Source: Chelatococcus asaccharovorans (GTDB taxonomy: Bacteria; Pseudomonadota; Alphaproteobacteria; Rhizobiales; Beijerinckiaceae). Taken from it: DNA of 64,000 nt. The DNA lies in NCBI RefSeq assembly GCF_003201475.1, contig NZ_QJJK01000008.1, forward strand, positions 1-64,000, in the 5' to 3' direction. How positions within the stretch are numbered: the stretch's first letter is position 1; every line of letters begins with the position of its first letter. Shown here piece by piece: positions 51,186-60,520 of this stretch. Made by a program: the position numbers and the translations under genes. Below the pieces are notes generated by a model. It did no database searches. It was not told the origin of the DNA and worked only from the letters and a program-made list of their open reading frames with translations.

Positions 51186-52733
51186 CTACCGCCTCAGGAT
51201 GCCACCGAGCATCCCGCGCACGATGGCGCGGCCAACGGAACTACCGGTCGAGCCGCCGACGGATTTGCCGATCTGCGCCGCGACGTTGCCCGCGACATTG
51301 TTGATGACCGTCCGGGTGACGCTGCGCGCCACCGTCTGCGTGGTCGTCAGACGGGTTCCGCGCTTCACATTGGTGCCGAACAGCGACCCCAGCACGCCGG
51401 AGATCGTGCCGAGCACGCCCCCCTCGGCCTCCCCTCCGCCAGGCGCGGCGGACGCGGCGGTCCGCTTCGTCAGGACCTCATAGGCCGACTCGCGGTCGAT
51501 CTCCTCGTCGTATTTGCCGCGCATGGGACTGGCCGCGATGATCGCCCGCCGCTCTTCCGGCGTGCACGGCCCGACCCGCCCCGACGGCGGCGCGATAAGG
51601 GTCCGTTCAACCACGGAGGGGGCGCCCTTGGCATCCAGCGTCGAAACGAGCGCCTCTCCGACCGAGAGTTCGAGGATGGCTTTGGCCGTATCGAACTTCG
51701 GGTTCTGCCGGAAGGTATCGGCGGCCGCCTTGACGGCCTTCTGGTCCCGCGGCGTGAAGGCCCGCAGCGCATGCTGGACGCGGTTCGAGAGCTGGGCCAG
51801 CACCGCATCCGGTACGTCGAGCGGATTCTGCGTCACGAAATAGACGCCGACCCCCTTCGAGCGGATGAGCCTGACGACGCGCTCGACCGCGTCGACCAGC
51901 GCCTTGGGCGCGTTGTCGAACAGGAGATGCGCCTCGTCGAAAAAGAAGACGAGCTTGGGCTTGTCGAGGTCGCCGACCTCGGGCAACTGCTCGAACAGCT
52001 CGGACAGGAGCCAGAGCAGGAAGGTCGCATAGACCCGCGGATTGGCCATCAGCTTATCCGCCGCGAGGATATTGACCATGCCACGGCCATCACGGTCGGT
52101 CTTCAAGAGGTCGTTGATATCGAGCGTCGGCTCGCCGAAGAACTTCTCGCCCTTCTGGTTCTCCAGAACCAGAAGCTGCCGCTGGATGGCGCCGACCGAC
52201 TGGAGGGACACGTTGCCGTAGGTCGCGGTCAGGTCCTTCGCCTGTTCCGAGACGAAAGTCAGCAGCGCACGCAGGTCTTTCAGGTCGAGCAACAGGAGGC
52301 CCTGCTCGTCGGCGACGCGGAAGGCGATGTTGAGGACGCCCTCCTGGGTGTCGTTGAGATCGAGAAGGCGCGAGAGCAGCAGCGGGCCCATCTCCGAGAT
52401 CGTTGCCCGAATCGGATGTCCCTCATCGCCGAACACGTCCCAGAACGTCACCGGGAAGCGGTCCGGCACGTATTCGACACCGATGTCCGCTGCGCGCTTC
52501 ACGAAGGGAGGCTTGCCGTCGCCGGGCTGCGAGATGCCGGAGAGGTCGCCCTTCACATCAGCCGCGAAGACCGGCACGCCGGCATTCGAAAAGCCCTCCG
52601 CCAGCACCTGCAGCGTCACCGTCTTGCCGGTGCCGGTGGCGCCCGTCACCAGCCCGTGGCGGTTTGCCAGACGCAGCAGAAGCTCCTCCGGCTTCGAGCT
52701 CTTTCCGATGAAGATGGTGCCGCTATCGGTCAT
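51186..52733 (-). CDS. HerA-like/DUF853 (YjgR) ATPase
   Basis: 515 aa from ATG 52733; in-frame upstream ATGs lack conserved sequence. Walker [11 protein letters not shown] (about 31-40), Walker [13 protein letters not shown] and the sensor region [20 protein letters not shown]. The C-terminal part ends in Gly/Ser/Val-rich repeats typical of DUF853. Related to HerA/FtsK-type motor ATPases; cellular role not established. No partner nuclease (NurA-like) is encoded nearby. Confidence 0.9.
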   Translation of the reverse strand: MTDSGTIFIGKSSKPEELLLRLANRHGLVTGATGTGKTVTLQVLAEGFSNAGVPVFAADVKGDLSGISQPGDGKPPFVKRAADIGVEYVPDRFPVTFWDVFGDEGHPIRATISEMGPLLLSRLLDLNDTQEGVLNIAFRVADEQGLLLLDLKDLRALLTFVSEQAKDLTATYGNVSLQSVGAIQRQLLVLENQKGEKFFGEPTLDINDLLKTDRDGRGMVNILAADKLMANPRVYATFLLWLLSELFEQLPEVGDLDKPKLVFFFDEAHLLFDNAPKALVDAVERVVRLIRSKGVGVYFVTQNPLDVPDAVLAQLSNRVQHALRAFTPRDQKAVKAAADTFRQNPKFDTAKAILELSVGEALVSTLDAKGAPSVVERTLIAPPSGRVGPCTPEERRAIIAASPMRGKYDEEIDRESAYEVLTKRTAASAAPGGGEAEGGVLGTISGVLGSLFGTNVKRGTRLTTTQTVARSVTRTVINNVAGNVAAQIGKSVGGSTGSSVGRAIVRGMLGGILRR

Positions 52734-52958
52734 GCGCTTGATCCGGGGAAGGCCAAAATCTGCATTCGAATCTATAAGTGATCGGCCGTTCCCTTTCCAT
52801 AGCGCAGCGTGCGGGAGCTTGCGCGCCGAAGGCTCGCCCCGGGCGTTCGGACGATGCGACGAAGCGCCCTGCCCCGCTCGCGCCATGCGAATCCGCGCCA
52901 TGCGAATCATTGATCTTAAACATAGGCGTGAGACAATGGCCGCGCATGGAGAACAAGC

Positions 52959-53351
52959 ATGGATGAACTCGTCACCCTCATCGGCGAAAAGGTCGGCATC
53001 GACACGGCCCTGGCACGTCGTGCCGTCGGGATCGTCCTGGCCTTTCTCCAGCGCGAGGGACCGGAGACTGAGGTAAACGCCCTCGTCGCGGCGCTGCCCG
53101 GCGCGGATCAGGCCATTGCCGAGGCCGGTACCCCATCACAGGGCGGCGGCCTCATGGGTGCGCTGGGAAGCCTGATGGGTGGCTCCGGCGGCATCATGGC
53201 GCTCGGGAGCGAATTGACCGCGGCCGGATTGTCGATGGGCCAGATGCAGACGCTCGGTCAGGAACTTTTCGCTTATGGGCGGGAAAAGGCCGGAGAGGAC
53301 GTGATGGGCGCCATCATCGGCGAGATCCCCGGGCTGTCACAGTTCGTGTAA
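52959..53351 (+). CDS. DUF2267-like small protein
   Basis: 130 aa from ATG 52959 with GGAG 7 nt upstream. The N-terminal helical part ([35 protein letters not shown]) is typical of DUF2267-like proteins. A Gly/Met-rich loop ([17 protein letters not shown]) and a second helical part follow, ending [14 protein letters not shown]. Cytosolic, function unknown; often found near stress-related genes. The DUF4332 gene follows in the same orientation. Confidence 0.78.
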   Translation: MDELVTLIGEKVGIDTALARRAVGIVLAFLQREGPETEVNALVAALPGADQAIAEAGTPSQGGGLMGALGSLMGGSGGIMALGSELTAAGLSMGQMQTLGQELFAYGREKAGEDVMGAIIGEIPGLSQFV

Positions 53352-53507
53352 TCGCCACATCACCGGCCGGCCGGGCCACGCACCGGCCGCGCAGTCTCGG
53401 TAACCTGTTCCGGGTTCCCACCTGGAACATCAAGTCAGCGTTTTGGGAGGATTGGGCAATTCGGTATCCGCTGGCATCCCGCCGGCGCCGAACAAGGGAG
53501 ATTGACG

Positions 53508-53918
53508 ATGGCGTCTTATTCCATTTTGGCGATTGAAGGTGTCGGCACGGTCCTCGCCGAGAAGCTCAAGGCAGCCGGCGTGACGACCACCGAGAAGCTT
53601 CTCGAGCGTGGCAAGGATCCGAAGGGTCGCAAGGAGCTCGCCTCGGCAACCGGGATCGACGAGAGCCGTATCCTCAAATGGACCAATATGGCTGATCTGA
53701 TGCGGATCAAAGGCGTCGCCGAGGAATATTCCGAACTGCTCGAAGCCGCCGGCGTCGATACGGTCAAGGAACTCCGGCATCGCAACGCGGCCCATCTGAC
53801 GAAGGCCCTCGCCGACGCCAATGAAAAGCGCAAACTGGTGCGTGCCCTCCCGCCGGAGAGCGTCGTCGCCGGCTGGATCGAGCAGGCCAAGAGCCTGCCG
53901 CCGGTGATGACCTACTGA
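53508..53918 (+). CDS. DUF4332 helix-hairpin-helix protein
   Basis: 136 aa from ATG 53508, with AGGGAG 7 nt upstream. Two helix-hairpin-helix units are visible (SILAIEGVGTVLAEKLKAAGVTT and DLMRIKGVAEEYSELLEAAGVDT), the hallmark of DUF4332. Such domains suggest nucleic-acid or nucleotide binding. No membrane segment or catalytic motif; role unknown. Confidence 0.87.
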   Translation: MASYSILAIEGVGTVLAEKLKAAGVTTTEKLLERGKDPKGRKELASATGIDESRILKWTNMADLMRIKGVAEEYSELLEAAGVDTVKELRHRNAAHLTKALADANEKRKLVRALPPESVVAGWIEQAKSLPPVMTY

Positions 53919-53936
53919 GCCGCAAGCCGGCCATCG

Positions 53937-55004
53937 TCAGCGCGATGCGACCGCGCCTTGCCGCTCGATCGCACGGGTGATGACCTGGCGCACGTCGGTA
54001 TTGGTCAGGAAGACGTCGTGGCCGATGACGCCCCAGCCGTAGTCCGATGCGTCGACCACCTTGACGCCGAGCGGTTCCAGGACCGATCGGTCGGCGCCAC
54101 CGACACGGGCGACACCGCCGGCGATGCGTCGGGACACACCGAGCGCGCGGTCGCTGGACGAGGTGATAACCGTGATGTGCTGTGCCAGCGGCCCGATGCG
54201 TTTCAGGGTCGCGGCGAACTGGTCGATGTCCACATCCGGGGCCGCAAGGACGATCGCGCCGAAGCGGGATGGAATGTCAGCGCTCGCGCTTGACGCCCAG
54301 AGCTGGCGCAAGGTCTCCAGCAGCAGCAGTGAGCCCATGCTGTGCGCCACGATATGCACGCGTCCGACGGCGCCGTTGCGCACCAGCGCTTCCAGGAGGT
54401 CCTGCAGGGCATCGCGCGACCACAAGGCGCTCTCACGGTCGTAGACATAGTCGAGCAGCCCGCTCTTCGAGGGCCAGCAGAACGCGGCCGTCATGCCCTT
54501 GAAGCGGATGCCGGTGGAGAGCTCGGCGGCGCTGATGACAGCCGATTCGAATGATTCGTTGTAGCCGTGGATGTAGAGGAGAACCTCGCGGCCAACCGCC
54601 CGTTGCGCCACACCGGCGATCGGATCGGAGGAACCATTGGGCTCCACGCTGGTAATCTGCCAGCGCCCGGTGATGGAAGCCGACGCGCGTCCGAACAGCC
54701 CTGACGGCGGCGGCGCGAACTTGACTTCAACGGCGCGCACGGCGCCGCTCCGGTCGCTGCCGAACCAGGGCGCGGCACTCGCCCCGTCCACGGGCTTGCG
54801 GTTGGTGATCGCATCGACCTCGAAACGCGCGGCACTGCCGCCACCGGCAGCGCTGGCACCCACGGCCAAATCGGCGGTCGCCCCACCACAGGCGGCGAGA
54901 GCTGAGGTCGCGCCCTGCACGGCGGCGAGGCGCAGCAACAAACGACGGGAAATCACGGGACGAAGCGGCATGGTGAGCGGAGGGCTGTTCATTCGGGGCG
55001 CCAT
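53937..55004 (-). CDS. DUF900 alpha/beta-hydrolase lipoprotein
   Basis: About 355 aa; the start (55004, with 54992 or 54971 as alternatives) is not fixed by a ribosome site. A signal sequence with lipobox (SALAACGG) precedes a DUF900 hydrolase: REVLLYIHGYNESFESAVISAAEL, FCWPSKSGLLDYVYDRESA, the nucleophile elbow VAHSMGSLLLLETLR, and an Asp in VLAAPDVDIDQF. Likely an outer-membrane-anchored esterase or lipase-like enzyme; substrate unknown. Confidence 0.83.
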   Translation of the reverse strand: MAPRMNSPPLTMPLRPVISRRLLLRLAAVQGATSALAACGGATADLAVGASAAGGGSAARFEVDAITNRKPVDGASAAPWFGSDRSGAVRAVEVKFAPPPSGLFGRASASITGRWQITSVEPNGSSDPIAGVAQRAVGREVLLYIHGYNESFESAVISAAELSTGIRFKGMTAAFCWPSKSGLLDYVYDRESALWSRDALQDLLEALVRNGAVGRVHIVAHSMGSLLLLETLRQLWASSASADIPSRFGAIVLAAPDVDIDQFAATLKRIGPLAQHITVITSSSDRALGVSRRIAGGVARVGGADRSVLEPLGVKVVDASDYGWGVIGHDVFLTNTDVRQVITRAIERQGAVASR

Positions 55005-55194
55005 AGAGCGCGGCGATTGCGGCAATCGCGCGGCGACGGTGCAGCCGTCAATAGGCATCATGCGGAGACTTTTGTTTGTCCTTTACAAGTCGAATGGCAG
55101 TCTCGTGCGATAGGCTGCAATCTTAACCGGGAGCATGACCGAAGCCCGATCATTTTCGGCCACCCCGTCCATGCACGTGAAAGGACATTCGGAC

Positions 55195-56595
55195 ATGGTG
55201 ACCAGCCGACGCACTCTCCTGGCCGGCGCCGCTGCGTTCGGCCTGACGGCGACCGGAACCGCCATTCTGTCGCCTTCCCACAGCTTGGCCCAGACCCGGG
55301 ACAGGGGCCGCCCGCCGGTCCCGGCGGGCGATCTCGGCCTCGATGCAGCAAACCTCGGCCTCAACGCCAACAGCCCGGACGATCAGAGCAAGGCGCTGAC
55401 CAGCGCCATCCGGGAAGCGGCGCAGCGCCAGGTGCCCCTGGTTCTACAACCCGGCCGCTATCGCGTTTCCGCCGTGCCGCTCGTGGAGGGCAGTATCATC
55501 ATCGGCGTGAGCGACCAGGCGCGCCTCGTGCAGGCGGCTGATAGCCCGATCTTTCTTGCCGACGGCATCCGGCGGGTCGGCCTCATCAATCTCACGTTCG
55601 ACGGCATGGCCCAGCCCCTGCCCCAAAGCCGTGGCCTCGTCGAGATCGGCGGTACGCAGCAGGTCACCATCGAGGCCTGCAGCTTCGCCAACTCAAGCCG
55701 GATCGGCCTCGTCCTGCGCGGCACGGGCGGGCGGGTCACGGCCACACGCTTCACCGGCATGGGCTCATCCGCCCTCTTCAGTCTCGATGCGACCGGCCTT
55801 GCGGTCATCGACAACACGGTCCGCACCTGCAGCAACAACGGCCTTCAGATCTGGCGCTCGCAAGCGGGCGAGGATGGCACCGTGGTGCGCGGCAACCGCA
55901 TCTCCGACATTCATTTCGACGCGGGCGGAACCGGCGAGAACGGCAACGGTATCAGCCTATTCCGCGCCGGCGGCGTCATGGTGGCGAATAATGTCGTCCG
56001 CGACTGTGCGCTTACCGCTATCCGCAACAATTCGGGCGCGAACTGCCAGATCCTGGGCAACACCTGCGCGCATTTCGGCGAGACGGCGATCTTTTCGGAA
56101 TTCGCCTTTCAGGGGGCGGTCATCGCCAACAACATCGTCGACGATGCGGCAACCGGCATCTCCATCACCAATCTCGACCAGGGCGGGCGCCTCGCGGTCT
56201 GTTCCGGCAACCTCATCCGCAATGTCACGCGGCGAAAATCCCCTTACGCCGCGGATATCGTCGGCGGCTACGGGATCCACGCCGAGGCAGAGACCACCGT
56301 CATCGGCAATGCCATCGACGGCGCCGATTTCGTCGGAATCAGCGCCGGCTGGTCCTATGCCATGCGCAACCTGGTCGTCACCGGCAACATGGTGCGCGGC
56401 GCGCCGGTCGGCATCGGCGTGAGCCTCGTCCCGGACGTGCGCAACGCCGTCATCGCCAACAATGTGATTGCCGGTGCCGCGAAGGGCGCCATTGTCGGCT
56501 ACCGCTATGCGGACGCGGTGACGGGCGACCTCACCCGCGGGCCGGACGAGCGCGCGAAGGGTATCCGCATCGAGGGGAACGCCGTCACCTCATGA
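55195..56595 (+). CDS. Tat-exported parallel beta-helix protein (TIGR03808-like)
   Basis: 466 aa from ATG 55195 (the ATG 24 nt upstream is an alternative). Twin-arginine signal SRRTLLAGAAAFGLTATG, then a pectate-lyase-like right-handed beta-helix with repeated N-x-I/V and GN-x-I turns (NGLQIWRSQ, VVRGNRISDI, MVANNVVRDC, VIANNIVDDA, VVTGNMVRGA). This matches the alphaproteobacterial Tat-translocated repeat protein family TIGR03808. Folded export fits a cofactor-free but oligomeric periplasmic protein. Substrate unknown, probably a polysaccharide. Confidence 0.88.
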   Translation: MVTSRRTLLAGAAAFGLTATGTAILSPSHSLAQTRDRGRPPVPAGDLGLDAANLGLNANSPDDQSKALTSAIREAAQRQVPLVLQPGRYRVSAVPLVEGSIIIGVSDQARLVQAADSPIFLADGIRRVGLINLTFDGMAQPLPQSRGLVEIGGTQQVTIEACSFANSSRIGLVLRGTGGRVTATRFTGMGSSALFSLDATGLAVIDNTVRTCSNNGLQIWRSQAGEDGTVVRGNRISDIHFDAGGTGENGNGISLFRAGGVMVANNVVRDCALTAIRNNSGANCQILGNTCAHFGETAIFSEFAFQGAVIANNIVDDAATGISITNLDQGGRLAVCSGNLIRNVTRRKSPYAADIVGGYGIHAEAETTVIGNAIDGADFVGISAGWSYAMRNLVVTGNMVRGAPVGIGVSLVPDVRNAVIANNVIAGAAKGAIVGYRYADAVTGDLTRGPDERAKGIRIEGNAVTS

Positions 56596-57597
56596 GGCAA
56601 GGGCGGCCGCAGGCGCGAGCGCACCGACGGCGATGCCGTTCCAGTTGGTCAGCAGCGGGGTGACGAAGGGCTTGAGGGCCGCCGTGTCAGGTTCGGTGAG
56701 GGGCAGAAAACGCGCGATCAGGGCGGCCGACACCACCTCCGCGGCACGGGTGGCGCCGTCATCGCATTTGACCGCGAAGCCGAGGCCCAGCTCGGGCAGG
56801 CTGCCGCAGTAGACCCCTTCAGCGCCGGTCTTCAGGAAGACCCGCTCGCGAAAAATCTCGGTGATGCGCGTATCGAACCGTCCGGTCCCCGCCAGCATGA
56901 AGGGATGTCCGGCGACGGCCTTGCGCAGCCTGGCCAAGGCCGCAGCGCGCAGCGGCGGCAGACCGACGCCTGTGCCGAGACGGGCAAAGGCGAGCGCGAG
57001 CGACTTCAGCGGCACAGCATAGGTCGGGATCGAGCAGCCATCCGTCCCGCGCAACGCATCGCCATGCGGTGCGCCCGTCATCGCCTCCAGCGCGGCCCGC
57101 ACCTCGCGCTGCACGGGATGGTCCACGGTTACGTAGCCTGCAACGTCGACGTCCATCGCGGTCGCCGCGCAGATGAAACCCGCATGTTTGCCCGAGCAGT
57201 TGTTGTGGAGGGCGGACGGCGTCTGGTGGTGCCAGGCGAGCGCGCGCGCAGCCGCCGCGCCCATCGGATGCTGGATGCCGCATTCGAGGCAGACCGGCTC
57301 GCGGCCGGCTTTCGCCAGCATGGCCGCGGCTGTCGCGGCGTGCAGGTCCTCACCGGAATGGGACGAGCAGGCCAGCGCGAGTTCCGCCTCGGACAAGCCG
57401 AAACGATCGGCCGCGCCGCTCTCCAGCAAGGGCAGCGCCTGCAAAGCCTTCACGGCAGAGCGGGGAAACACCGGCCGTTCCACATCACCGAGGGCGAAAA
57501 CGAGCGCAGCGCCCGCGTCCGCGACCACAACGGCCCCGCGATGGCGTGATTCCACCACCGCACCCCGCAACACGTCAACGAGAACAGGATTGTCCAT
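56590..57597 (-). CDS. Asparaginase (R. etli thermolabile/AnsA-like family)
   Basis: 335 aa from ATG 57597 with AGGAGG 7 nt upstream. Motifs of the class distinct from E. coli AnsA/B are present: FPRSAVKALQALPLLES, ACSSHSGE, ECGIQHPMG, HNNCSGKHAGF and GTGRFDTRI. These Ser-dependent, metal-containing asparaginases hydrolyse Asn to Asp and ammonia. The 3' end overlaps the convergent beta-helix gene by 6 bp. Confidence 0.9.
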   Translation of the reverse strand: MDNPVLVDVLRGAVVESRHRGAVVVADAGAALVFALGDVERPVFPRSAVKALQALPLLESGAADRFGLSEAELALACSSHSGEDLHAATAAAMLAKAGREPVCLECGIQHPMGAAAARALAWHHQTPSALHNNCSGKHAGFICAATAMDVDVAGYVTVDHPVQREVRAALEAMTGAPHGDALRGTDGCSIPTYAVPLKSLALAFARLGTGVGLPPLRAAALARLRKAVAGHPFMLAGTGRFDTRITEIFRERVFLKTGAEGVYCGSLPELGLGFAVKCDDGATRAAEVVSAALIARFLPLTEPDTAALKPFVTPLLTNWNGIAVGALAPAAALAS

Positions 57598-57768
57598 CCG
57601 GCAACCTCCTGGCGGCTTCGTGCAGCGTAACACAAGCCTTGTCAAAGCGTTCCGTGCCGGCTTTGCAGCAATGGCGGCGACAGGGCGCAGGCGCATCCCG
57701 CGCGCCGTCCTTGCGGCACGGCCCCGCGAGCGTTAAATCCCCTGCGAGGCTCGCGAGGAAGACGACTG

Positions 57769-59073
57769 ATGCGTATTGCGATGATCGGGACGGGCTATGT
57801 CGGCCTCGTATCCGGGACGTGCTTTGCCGATTTCGGCCATGCGGTCACCTGCGTCGACAACGATCCCGCCAAGATTGCCAAGCTGCAGCACGGCGACATC
57901 CCGATCTTCGAGCCGGGCCTCGGCGAACTGGTGGACAACAACCGCAGAGCGGGACGCTTGTCCTTCACCACCGATCTCACGGACGCAGTGCGCGAGGCCG
58001 ACGCGGTCTTCATCGCCGTCGGCACCCCGTCGCGCCGCGGCGACGGCCACGCCGACCTGACCTTCGTGCACCAGGCCGCACGCGAGATCGCGGCGGCGAT
58101 CGATGGCTATACGGTCGTCGTGACCAAATCGACGGTGCCGGTCGGCACCGGTGATGAGGTCGAGCGCATCATGCGCGAGATCAGGCCCGACGCCGCTATT
58201 TCCGTTGTCTCCAACCCGGAATTCCTGCGCGAGGGGGCGGCGATCACCGATTTCAAGCGGCCCGACCGGATCGTCATCGGCACCGACGAACCGCGTGCGC
58301 AGGCGGTGATGGCGGAGATCTACCGGCCGCTCTATCTCAACCAGGCGCCGATCGTCTTCACCGGCCGCCGGACCGCCGAGCTCATCAAATACGCCGCCAA
58401 CGCCTTCCTCGCCACCAAGATCACCTTCATCAACGAGATCGCCGATCTCTGCGAAAGCGTCGGCGCCAATGTCCAGGAGGTGGCCCGTGGCATCGGCCTC
58501 GATAACCGGATCGGCGGCAAGTTCCTGCATGCCGGCCCAGGCTATGGCGGCTCGTGCTTCCCCAAGGATACGCTGGCGCTCCTGCGCACCGCCGAGGAGA
58601 GCGACATCTCCCTGTCGATCATATCAGCCGTCGTGGAGGCCAACGAACGGCGCAAGCGGGCGATGGCCGACAAGGTCATCACCGCCTGCGGCGGCACTGT
58701 CGCGGGCAAGACGATCGCCCTGCTCGGTCTCACCTTCAAGCCGAACACGGACGACATGCGCGACGCGCCCTCCCTCACCATCGTGCCGGCTCTCCAGGAG
58801 GCGGGCGCCACGGTCAGGGCCTTCGATCCCACGCAGTCCCCGGACATCTTGCGACTGCTGCCGGGCGTGAAGCTCAGCGACGATCCCTACGACTGCATGA
58901 GCGGCGCCGATACGCTCGTGATCCTGACGGAGTGGGATGCCTTCCGGGCGCTCGATCTCGACCGCATCAAGACGGCTCTCGCCCGTCCCGTGGTGGTCGA
59001 TCTGCGCAACATCTACCGGCCGCAGGAGATGCGCCAGCGGGGTTTCACCTATGTCAGCGTCGGCCGGCCGTGA
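57769..59073 (+). CDS. ugd: UDP-glucose 6-dehydrogenase
   Basis: 434 aa from ATG 57769 with GAGGAAG upstream. NAD-binding MRIAMIGTGYVGLVSG at the N-terminus; the catalytic Cys is C263 in GYGGSCFPKDT; FKPNTDDMRDAPSL and the C-terminal UDP-binding domain are complete. It converts UDP-glucose to UDP-glucuronate for exopolysaccharide, LPS or lipid modification. The following genes (FkbM methyltransferase, glycosyltransferase) fit a surface polysaccharide locus. Confidence 0.96.
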   Translation: MRIAMIGTGYVGLVSGTCFADFGHAVTCVDNDPAKIAKLQHGDIPIFEPGLGELVDNNRRAGRLSFTTDLTDAVREADAVFIAVGTPSRRGDGHADLTFVHQAAREIAAAIDGYTVVVTKSTVPVGTGDEVERIMREIRPDAAISVVSNPEFLREGAAITDFKRPDRIVIGTDEPRAQAVMAEIYRPLYLNQAPIVFTGRRTAELIKYAANAFLATKITFINEIADLCESVGANVQEVARGIGLDNRIGGKFLHAGPGYGGSCFPKDTLALLRTAEESDISLSIISAVVEANERRKRAMADKVITACGGTVAGKTIALLGLTFKPNTDDMRDAPSLTIVPALQEAGATVRAFDPTQSPDILRLLPGVKLSDDPYDCMSGADTLVILTEWDAFRALDLDRIKTALARPVVVDLRNIYRPQEMRQRGFTYVSVGRP

Positions 59074-59074
59074 T

Positions 59075-59106
59075 GGCGGTCGGACATGACGGCGGTCGGA
59101 CATGAC
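59075..59106. repeat. 16-bp tandem duplication after ugd
   Basis: GGCGGTCGGACATGAC occurs twice head to tail (59075-59090 and 59091-59106), immediately after the ugd stop. Each copy carries an ATG; only the first is in frame with the FkbM gene, so the duplication bears on where that gene starts. Confidence 0.85.
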
Positions 59107-59118
59107 GGGCGATCAGCC

Positions 59119-59913
59119 ATGACGCAAGCGACCACCCCGCCCGTGGCGGCGCGAACCGTCTCTCTCGGTGGCCATCCGGTGACCATTGCCGATGACTATC
59201 CGACCTTCTGGGCACGCGTGGATGCGGGCAGCTGGGAGCCAGGCACGTTGCAGACGCAGGCCGGGCTCATCACCGCGGAGACGCTCTTCATCGACCTCGG
59301 CGCCTGGATCGGGCCGACGAGCCTGCATGCGGCCGCCTGCGGCGCGCGCGTCATCGCCGTCGAGGCTGATCCCGCTGCGGCCGCCGTCCTGCGAAACAAT
59401 ATCGCCGCCAATCCGCGGCTGGCGCCACGGATCAGCGTCATCGAACGGGCCGTGGCCGCGACCTCCGCACCGGTGACGTTCGGCGCCCGCAGAAAGCCCG
59501 GCGACTCGATGGCGAGCATGCTGCTCGCCGACACGGCGGCCGTCACCTGGACCAGTCAGGCCGTCACGCCGGCCGAGCTGGCGGGCCTCATCGCTCCCGG
59601 CGAGCGGCCTGTCATCAAGATCGATCTCGAAGGCGCGGAATATGGCGTCCTGCCCGCACTCGGGCCGCTGGTCGCGCATCCGCAGACGGCGGTGCTCGTG
59701 TCCTTCCACCCGGGGATTCTGGCCGAGGCGCGTCTCGGCGCGGACAGGCTTTCGCTGGAACGGGCGGCACTGGAGCCCTTTTCGGGCTGGCTTGCCCGAT
59801 CGGTAGGCAACCACGGGCTCGGTCAGGCGATCGCGGTCGATGACCTCACGGCAGATCCCGAATGGGGACAACAGGACCAGTGGCTGCTGTCGCGCGGCAG
59901 CCCTTCACGCTGA
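59119..59913 (+). CDS. FkbM-family methyltransferase
   Basis: 264 aa from ATG 59119 (ATG 59086 in the upstream 16-bp duplication is in frame but lacks a site). SAM-binding Rossmann motifs: LFIDLGAWIGPTSLHAAACGARVIAVEADP, LRNNIAANP and IKIDLEGAEYGVL, which are FkbM hallmarks. FkbM enzymes in polysaccharide loci O-methylate sugars. It lies directly after ugd, so it may modify a glucuronate-containing glycan, which is inference. Confidence 0.88.
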   Translation: MTQATTPPVAARTVSLGGHPVTIADDYPTFWARVDAGSWEPGTLQTQAGLITAETLFIDLGAWIGPTSLHAAACGARVIAVEADPAAAAVLRNNIAANPRLAPRISVIERAVAATSAPVTFGARRKPGDSMASMLLADTAAVTWTSQAVTPAELAGLIAPGERPVIKIDLEGAEYGVLPALGPLVAHPQTAVLVSFHPGILAEARLGADRLSLERAALEPFSGWLARSVGNHGLGQAIAVDDLTADPEWGQQDQWLLSRGSPSR

Positions 59914-59984
59914 AGAAGGCTCTCGAGCCGCAGGCATAAGTGCCCTGTTTCGTCCCCTGACGGGAGAAGGCCGCCCCGCTTCTC

Positions 59985-60005
59985 CCTCTCCCCGCCGGGG
60001 AGAGG
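59985..60005. terminator. Hairpin between FkbM and cNMP-binding genes
   Basis: CCTCTCCCC (59985-59993) pairs with GGGGAGAGG (59997-60005) across GCC, between two convergent genes. The sequence resembles a common short palindromic repeat of GC-rich alphaproteobacteria. No U-run. Confidence 0.4.
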
Positions 60006-60076
60006 TCGCGCCGTGGCGATCGTCTGGTGTCAACGGATAGCCGACCACCAATCAGGGGTCATTGCGCAGCAACACC

Positions 60077-60520
60077 TCAGCTTGAGCTTTCCGCAAGCCG
60101 CGCGTTGGTGCGCTCCAGGCGCTTGGCGAGTTCGCGCATGACGGCGATGGACATCTGCGGGAACTGGCCGAGAAGCTCGAGGAAGACCCGTTTGTCGATG
60201 CGCAGCGCCGTTACCTCACCCTCAGCGATCACGCTTGCCGAACGCGGTGTATCCGACAGGATGCCCATCTCGCCGACGATGTCGTTGGTGCCGAGTTCAG
60301 CGATCTTGAACGCGCCGGCCGGAAGGTCGAGGACAACCTGGGCCCGCCCCGCCAGGATGACATAGGCCGCGTCCGAGGCGTCACCCTGCCTGAAAAACAG
60401 CTGCCCTGGCGCAAAGCCGACGCGTTCGCTGGTAAAGGCGAGCAACTTGAGCCGTGCCGGGTCAATCTCCCGGAACATCGGAACCTGACGAAGGGATTGA
60501 ACTTCGGATTCCAACGTCAT
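60077..60520 (-). CDS. Stand-alone cyclic-nucleotide-binding domain protein
   Basis: 147 aa: a single Crp-type beta-barrel (about 15-120; VGFAPGQLFFRQGDASDAAYVILAG, IVGEMGILSDTPRSASVIAEGEVTALRI) and a C-terminal helix. The phosphate-binding cassette is GEMGILSDTPRSASV, close to the canonical GE..LL...PR.A. There is no DNA-binding domain, so it is not a transcription factor. It overlaps the upstream ABC-like gene by 4 nt (ATGA), implying coupled translation and a regulatory or scaffold role for that protein. Confidence 0.88.
   Translation of the reverse strand: MTLESEVQSLRQVPMFREIDPARLKLLAFTSERVGFAPGQLFFRQGDASDAAYVILAGRAQVVLDLPAGAFKIAELGTNDIVGEMGILSDTPRSASVIAEGEVTALRIDKRVFLELLGQFPQMSIAVMRELAKRLERTNARLAESSS

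Noticed and set aside
53415-53445. GGAAC and CGTT boxes before the DUF4332 gene, considered as an EcfG general-stress promoter
   Set aside because: The spacing is about 10 nt rather than the 15-17 nt expected for EcfG-type promoters.
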